The notes under the pieces are model-generated. The model searched no databases and was not told the DNA's origin. It saw only the letters and a program-made list of their open reading frames with translations. Below, one piece after another: positions 6,151 through 9,058 of a stretch of 9,058 nucleotides of DNA; positions within the stretch are counted from its first letter, which is position 1, and each line of letters starts with the position of its first letter. The stretch lies in contig HF986679.1 of NCBI GenBank assembly GCA_000433175.1, positions 24,781 to 33,838 on the forward strand. Reading direction: 5' to 3'. This DNA is from Prevotella sp. CAG:1058 (GTDB lineage Bacteria; Bacteroidota; Bacteroidia; Bacteroidales; Bacteroidaceae). The position numbers and the translations under genes were made by a program.

Positions 6151-6181
6151 TTGGTCGTTTAAAATAAAATGCCTACCTTTG
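6151..6181 (+). promoter_or_regulatory. Promoter of tRNA-Lys
   Basis: TTGG at 6151-6154 is followed after 19 bases by TACCTTTG at 6174-6181, a full -7 consensus match. Transcription should start near 6188, about 24 bases before the mature tRNA 5' end. The stretch between this promoter and that of GH28 (6029-6150) is A-rich and shows no gene. Confidence 0.82.
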
Positions 6182-6211
6182 CACTCGCATTTGAGAAATA
6201 ACAAATGACAC

Positions 6212-6284
6212 GCGCTTGTAGCTCAGTTGGTAGAGCATCTGACTCTTAATCAGAGGGTCCAGGGTTCGAACCCCTGCAGGCGTA
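6212..6284 (+). tRNA. trnK: tRNA-Lys, anticodon CTT
   Basis: A complete 73-base cloverleaf that reads AAG lysine codons. The acceptor stem GCGCTTG pairs with CAGGCGT at 6277-6283, all seven pairs forming, two as G-U wobbles including 1:72. The D arm is GCTC/GAGC (6221-6236). The anticodon stem TCTGA/TCAGA encloses loop CTCTTAA with anticodon CTT at 6245-6247. The T arm CAGGG/CCCTG encloses TTCGAAC. The discriminator base is A at 6284. CCA is not encoded, since CAAAAG follows, so it must be added by the CCA enzyme. The precursor leader carries a small inverted repeat, CATTTG (6188-6193) with CAAATG (6202-6207), just at the predicted transcription start. No duplicated tRNA 3' end or integrase is seen, so there is no sign that this copy has served as an integration site here. 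Confidence 0.97.
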
Positions 6285-6285
6285 C

Positions 6286-6334
6286 AAAAGAACTCTCGAA
6301 AGGTTTAAATAAACACCTTCGAGAGTTCTTTTTT
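6286..6334 (+). terminator. Intrinsic terminator of tRNA-Lys
   Basis: The arm at 6286-6304 (AAAAGAACTCTCGAAAGGT) pairs with 6315-6332 along 18 bp with a single bulged A and a 10-base loop. It is followed by a run of six T (6329-6334, partly in the stem). It begins two bases after the mature tRNA end, a classic intrinsic terminator. Confidence 0.93.
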
Positions 6335-6472
6335 ATTAGCCACTTCAACATTAAATCATATAAAGAATAATTGTAAAAACAAACTACATCTACAAGTCAG
6401 TAATCCACAGAAGTATCAAACCATTTTCTTCGACAACTTGACATCATGTAGAATTTACCAATTATAAATTAA
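6335..6472. other. Gene-free AT-rich spacer
   Basis: Between the tRNA terminator and the MFS terminator hairpin I find no open frame with protein-like content, no Bacteroidetes promoter and no RNA I recognise. It contains one copy of AGTATCAAACCAT (6412-6424), also present at 5948-5960, probably by chance. Confidence 0.5.
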
Positions 6473-6505
6473 GTTCCAACATGCAGGCAATCAACATGCT
6501 GGAAC
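6473..6505 (-). terminator. Terminator hairpin of the efflux operon
   Basis: Read on the minus strand, GTTCCAGCATG (6505-6495) pairs with CATGTTGGAAC (6483-6473) over 11 positions around an 11-base loop. One pair is a G-U wobble that would be an A-C mismatch in plus-strand RNA. The structure is therefore complete only in the minus-strand transcript, which fits a terminator for the MFS gene ending about 50 bases upstream. TTAATTTAT follows, a weak U-tract. Confidence 0.65.
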
Positions 6506-6555
6506 ATGAAAAATATTGTGACATAAAAAACAGAAAATTATAAAATAAAATCAGG

Positions 6556-8148
6556 TCAACTTATCTTACTACGCACATGACGCCATGTTTGCGAGAGACG
6601 CAGCATCTCGCCATATTTTGAACCTAAATGGAATCTGTAATCAGACACGAGTATCGCGAGCAAAATAAATACGGCAATTATCACAGCCCAACCGTAAACC
6701 TCTTTAAGGCTAACCATCAACATCTGGCGCTGAAACTCACTGTATAATGTCTGAAATGAACCAGCATTATAATACATCGAATCGATGTAACTACCAAGAT
6801 TTGCAATATTCTCCTGCTTTACATGATTAAATATCCTCGTCATAATTGCAGAGCTTAACGGACCGCCAAAGCTAGTACGAATGAAACCGATAACGCACAT
6901 GGCCTCAAAATAATATTCAAACGTAACACAGCCAGCAAGAGCATAAGTAAGCGACGTGTACACAATGCTAACCCCTACACCTTTCAATAGCATCGGTAAA
7001 TAAAACATATATTTCTCGGCAGATTGGTCGATAAGGAAATACAGCATTATCTGATAAAGCAAAAATGAGACAAAGCCCATCAGTACGATATCCTTAATCC
7101 TACATTTCCATTTTTTCAATGCAATAAAAAATACGCCCGTACCCACGGCTATTCCTACAGTTATTCCCCAATTAAGGTCTGCGTTATGACGAGCGTCATA
7201 CCCCAGAAGTACACTCGTAAAAATGTTTTGGGTAGACGTGGCTGTAGCAGACATCAGCGTCATACAACCAAACAAAATGAAGATGTAAAGCATGTTTCGC
7301 TGCGAGAAAGTCTTTAAGTTTATGTATGGATGCCTTATCGTCGCAGCTCGCTGCAAACACATAACCAACAATACCAGTGCAAATACGATGGCTACACGTA
7401 TCTGTTTGCCGTAAAGCCAATCGTAATGTTCGCCGTAAACGCAAATGAAGATAATACAGAACAGACAAAGTGTCCACATAATTCCACCAAGATAATCAAT
7501 ACCTTTAAAAGGAATGTAAGGGCCTTGACGGTAATTATGGCGCATGCAGAAATAAACCAACGCAAAAACAAGAATGAATGCACCTATCGTTATGCGGTGC
7601 ATCGCTTGCCAGTCAAAAGCATAAATACTGTAACCTGTAGCTATATTTACAAGTTGAACGCTACCGAGAACAAACGTGAAAAGGAATGGAAAGAATACAG
7701 CAAAATCCCTCTTAGGAGTAATCTTCAACTGAATATTACTCCAACATACAAATGTTCCTACAATCTTGAAAAAGCCACTGACAAACGAAAGCAGGACCAC
7801 AAGTGGCAAAAAGTCGCACACCATGCACACATAATCGCATATAATGAACAATCCTGCCGAAAATAAAAGAAGTTCACGAGTGGGAAACCTGAATAGTATT
7901 CTGAACAACAAAGGGAAAGCCATAGTAAGACCGGTCATTGAAGCATAGCCGGCCATCATAACGTCTTCGTTAATCCACGCCCACGTACCTGTCATCTCTG
8001 CAACGGCAGACATGTAGACACCTCCAGAAAACATGTAGACTATGATAATAAGTATGATAAGCGGAAAACGTAACGACTGAGGAACAAAATCCTTCCAAAC
8101 CTGTATACGTCTTGCAGCAGCTACTTCTTGTGGTGACGGTGCAGGCAT
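6556..8148 (-). CDS. MFS transporter, DHA2 (EmrB/QacA)-like 14-TM exporter
   Basis: A 530-residue inner-membrane protein, probably a proton-driven exporter of drugs or small metabolites. Seen: a short polar N-terminus, then about 14 hydrophobic segments (roughly from residues 28, 62, 92, 114, 148, 185, 216, 250, 286, 325, 352, 380, 410 and 485). A loop of about 45 residues (440-483) lies before the last one, as in DHA2 family members. Length is typical of DHA2 (about 500-530) and too long for 12-TM MFS. The start ATG 8148 lies 5 bases after the stop of the HlyD/EmrA gene, so the two are co-transcribed and probably translationally coupled. Their products should form one envelope-spanning pump with a TolC-type channel. 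Sequence motifs are diverged from E. coli EmrB, so substrate is unknown. A frame of 178 codons on the opposite strand (7330-7866) is an antisense shadow. Confidence 0.9.
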   Translation of the reverse strand: MPAPSPQEVAAARRIQVWKDFVPQSLRFPLIILIIIVYMFSGGVYMSAVAEMTGTWAWINEDVMMAGYASMTGLTMAFPLLFRILFRFPTRELLLFSAGLFIICDYVCMVCDFLPLVVLLSFVSGFFKIVGTFVCWSNIQLKITPKRDFAVFFPFLFTFVLGSVQLVNIATGYSIYAFDWQAMHRITIGAFILVFALVYFCMRHNYRQGPYIPFKGIDYLGGIMWTLCLFCIIFICVYGEHYDWLYGKQIRVAIVFALVLLVMCLQRAATIRHPYINLKTFSQRNMLYIFILFGCMTLMSATATSTQNIFTSVLLGYDARHNADLNWGITVGIAVGTGVFFIALKKWKCRIKDIVLMGFVSFLLYQIMLYFLIDQSAEKYMFYLPMLLKGVGVSIVYTSLTYALAGCVTFEYYFEAMCVIGFIRTSFGGPLSSAIMTRIFNHVKQENIANLGSYIDSMYYNAGSFQTLYSEFQRQMLMVSLKEVYGWAVIIAVFILLAILVSDYRFHLGSKYGEMLRLSQTWRHVRSKIS

Positions 8149-8153
8149 AAGCT

Positions 8154-9058
8154 TTAATATTTAACTTCACATTCCACATTCATTCCCGAACGCAATTTCT
8201 CGATTGCTTCCTTACCATTCTTTTTTGTAAATACGATCTTTATCGGCACACGTTGCTCTATCTTAACAAAATTTCCAGCCGAATTATCTTGCGGAATAAT
8301 AGAATATTGGGCGCCTGTCGCATTAGAAAGATTAGCAACCATACCATAATACTCTACACCTGGAACTGCATCAACCTTTATACAAACAGGCATTCCTTCA
8401 CGGATATTAGTAGTCTGTGTCTCTTTATAGTTTGCTATAACCCAAACATTATCATACTCGACAAGCGACAACAATGTCTGCCCTGGCTGTATGAACTGCC
8501 CCTCCTGCAAAGCTTTCCGCGAAGTATAACCGTCGCACGGAGCCACAATTACCGTGTACGACAAGTTTAGTTCTGCCAGATTCTTTGCAGCTCTGGCAAC
8601 GTCAATATTCGTCTGATTCTGTTGCAGACGCTGAGTCTGCTCATCTTTCACTAACGACGTACTCTTCTTTTGCCTTACAAGCATGTCATACTTCGCCTTT
8701 GTAGCCTCATAATCAGCCTTAGCATTGTCATATTGCTGTCGTGTCACAGCCTTCTGAACATACAGCTGCTTATATCGTTGGTAGTCTGTTTTAGTCTGAT
8801 TCATTCTTATCCTTAATTCTTCTATGTTAGCATCTGGCACTGTAAGGTTGTTTGCAGTTGCTGATATAGCAGTCCCCATTGCTGTGTTTTCCATCAAAGC
8901 TTTCTGATAATTGGCTTTAGCCTGCTCAACCTTTAGCTTGTATTCAGAATTCTCAATCATAACCAGTGTGTCGCCCTTATGGACAAATTGAAAATCATCG
9001 AAGTACACCTTTTGTATAAATCCTTGTGGAAAAGCCACGCGACTTTGACCCTTTTGGC
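8154..9058 (-). CDS. emrA: HlyD/EmrA-type membrane fusion (periplasmic adaptor) protein, C-terminal 300 residues
   Basis: The periplasmic adaptor of a tripartite exporter, linking the inner-membrane MFS pump encoded next to it with an outer-membrane TolC-like channel. The frame is open through the right edge, so the N-terminal membrane anchor and start codon lie outside; the GTG at 9038 is internal. In the visible part: half of the lipoyl/barrel-sandwich domain (GFIQKVYFDDFQFVHKGDTL, about residues 12-31), a long alpha-helical hairpin rich in Lys, Gln and Ala (about 37-165), the second lipoyl half (VIVAPCDGYTSRKALQEGQF), then a beta-barrel region (VWVIANYKETQ). The tail has IIPQDNSAGNFVKIEQRVPI, closely like the EmrA signature block before the C-terminus. 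It ends KY at 8157, 5 bases before the MFS start. EmrA-type rather than RND-type adaptor is supported by that block and by the MFS partner. Confidence 0.93.
   Translation of the reverse strand, partial: QKGQSRVAFPQGFIQKVYFDDFQFVHKGDTLVMIENSEYKLKVEQAKANYQKALMENTAMGTAISATANNLTVPDANIEELRIRMNQTKTDYQRYKQLYVQKAVTRQQYDNAKADYEATKAKYDMLVRQKKSTSLVKDEQTQRLQQNQTNIDVARAAKNLAELNLSYTVIVAPCDGYTSRKALQEGQFIQPGQTLLSLVEYDNVWVIANYKETQTTNIREGMPVCIKVDAVPGVEYYGMVANLSNATGAQYSIIPQDNSAGNFVKIEQRVPIKIVFTKKNGKEAIEKLRSGMNVECEVKY

Noticed and set aside
6212..6334. tRNA gene as an insertion site of a mobile element
   Set aside because: The tRNA is followed at once by its own terminator, and no integrase, tRNA 3'-end duplicate or atypical gene follows.
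5948..6424. 13-base direct repeat AGTATCAAACCAT at 5948-5960 and 6412-6424 flanking the tRNA gene
   Set aside because: One such repeat in about 9 kb of AT-rich sequence is expected by chance, and no integrase or element lies between the copies, so attachment sites are not supported.
6440..6467. TTGACA followed by a TATAAT-like box, resembling an E. coli sigma-70 promoter
   Set aside because: Spacing is 19 bases, no gene follows on the plus strand, and promoters here use the Bacteroidetes consensus.
7330..7866. Plus-strand frame of 178 codons antisense to the MFS gene
   Set aside because: The minus-strand membrane protein is clearly real, and the opposite frame has no domain-like pattern; it is an antisense shadow.
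1..9058. CRISPR array, insertion sequence, or phage-defence cassette
   Set aside because: No regularly spaced repeats, transposase, integrase, nuclease or toxin-antitoxin pattern was seen on either strand.

Overview
The window looks like chromosomal DNA from a member of the Bacteroidales, possibly Prevotellaceae; the genus is inference only. The main evidence is promoter architecture. Upstream of gltD, the GH28 gene, the tRNA gene, the glycosyl-phosphotransferase gene and the DUF4186 gene there is a -7 box matching or nearly matching TAnnTTTG, with TTTG or TTGG 18-20 bases further upstream. Most genes lack a strong Shine-Dalgarno sequence. The protein families also fit: an EmrA/EmrB-type export pair, an extracytoplasmic GH28 pectinase, a WcaJ-like sugar-phosphate transferase and a stand-alone GltD-like protein.

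Layout from left to right. Bases 1-301 (minus) carry the N-terminal part of an MscS-type mechanosensitive channel. It diverges from a DUF4186 gene (454-936, plus). A cluster of hairpins (985-1099) separates DUF4186 from the convergent gltD-like gene (1162-2502, minus). A roughly 440-base divergent region then leads, through a long leader, into a polyprenyl glycosyl-phosphotransferase (2944-4356, plus). Two strong hairpin terminators (4372-4425 and 4448-4485) separate that gene from the convergent GH28 polygalacturonase-like gene (4496-5911, minus). The GH28 promoter diverges from that of tRNA-Lys(CTT) (6212-6284, plus), which has its own terminator. The right end holds a two-gene minus-strand unit: a HlyD/EmrA membrane-fusion protein (8154 to the window edge, incomplete) followed 5 bases later by a 14-TM MFS exporter (6556-8148), ending in a hairpin at 6473-6505.

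Most genes are single transcription units with unrelated jobs: osmotic protection, nitrogen or redox metabolism, surface glycan priming, pectin degradation and drug or metabolite export. Only the EmrA/MFS pair clearly works together, and an outer-membrane TolC-type partner would be expected upstream of it, outside the window. Two apparent longer reading frames (DUF4186 and gltD) begin with TTG codons that lie inside promoter -7 boxes, so the downstream ATG starts are preferred.

I do not see a clear undescribed multi-gene system. The points most worth checking are the competing hairpins at 985-1061, the 5'-terminal hairpin of the GH28 transcript, the long repeat-containing leader of the glycosyl-phosphotransferase, the GltD-like protein without a large subunit, and the conserved Cys/His-rich protein of unknown function.
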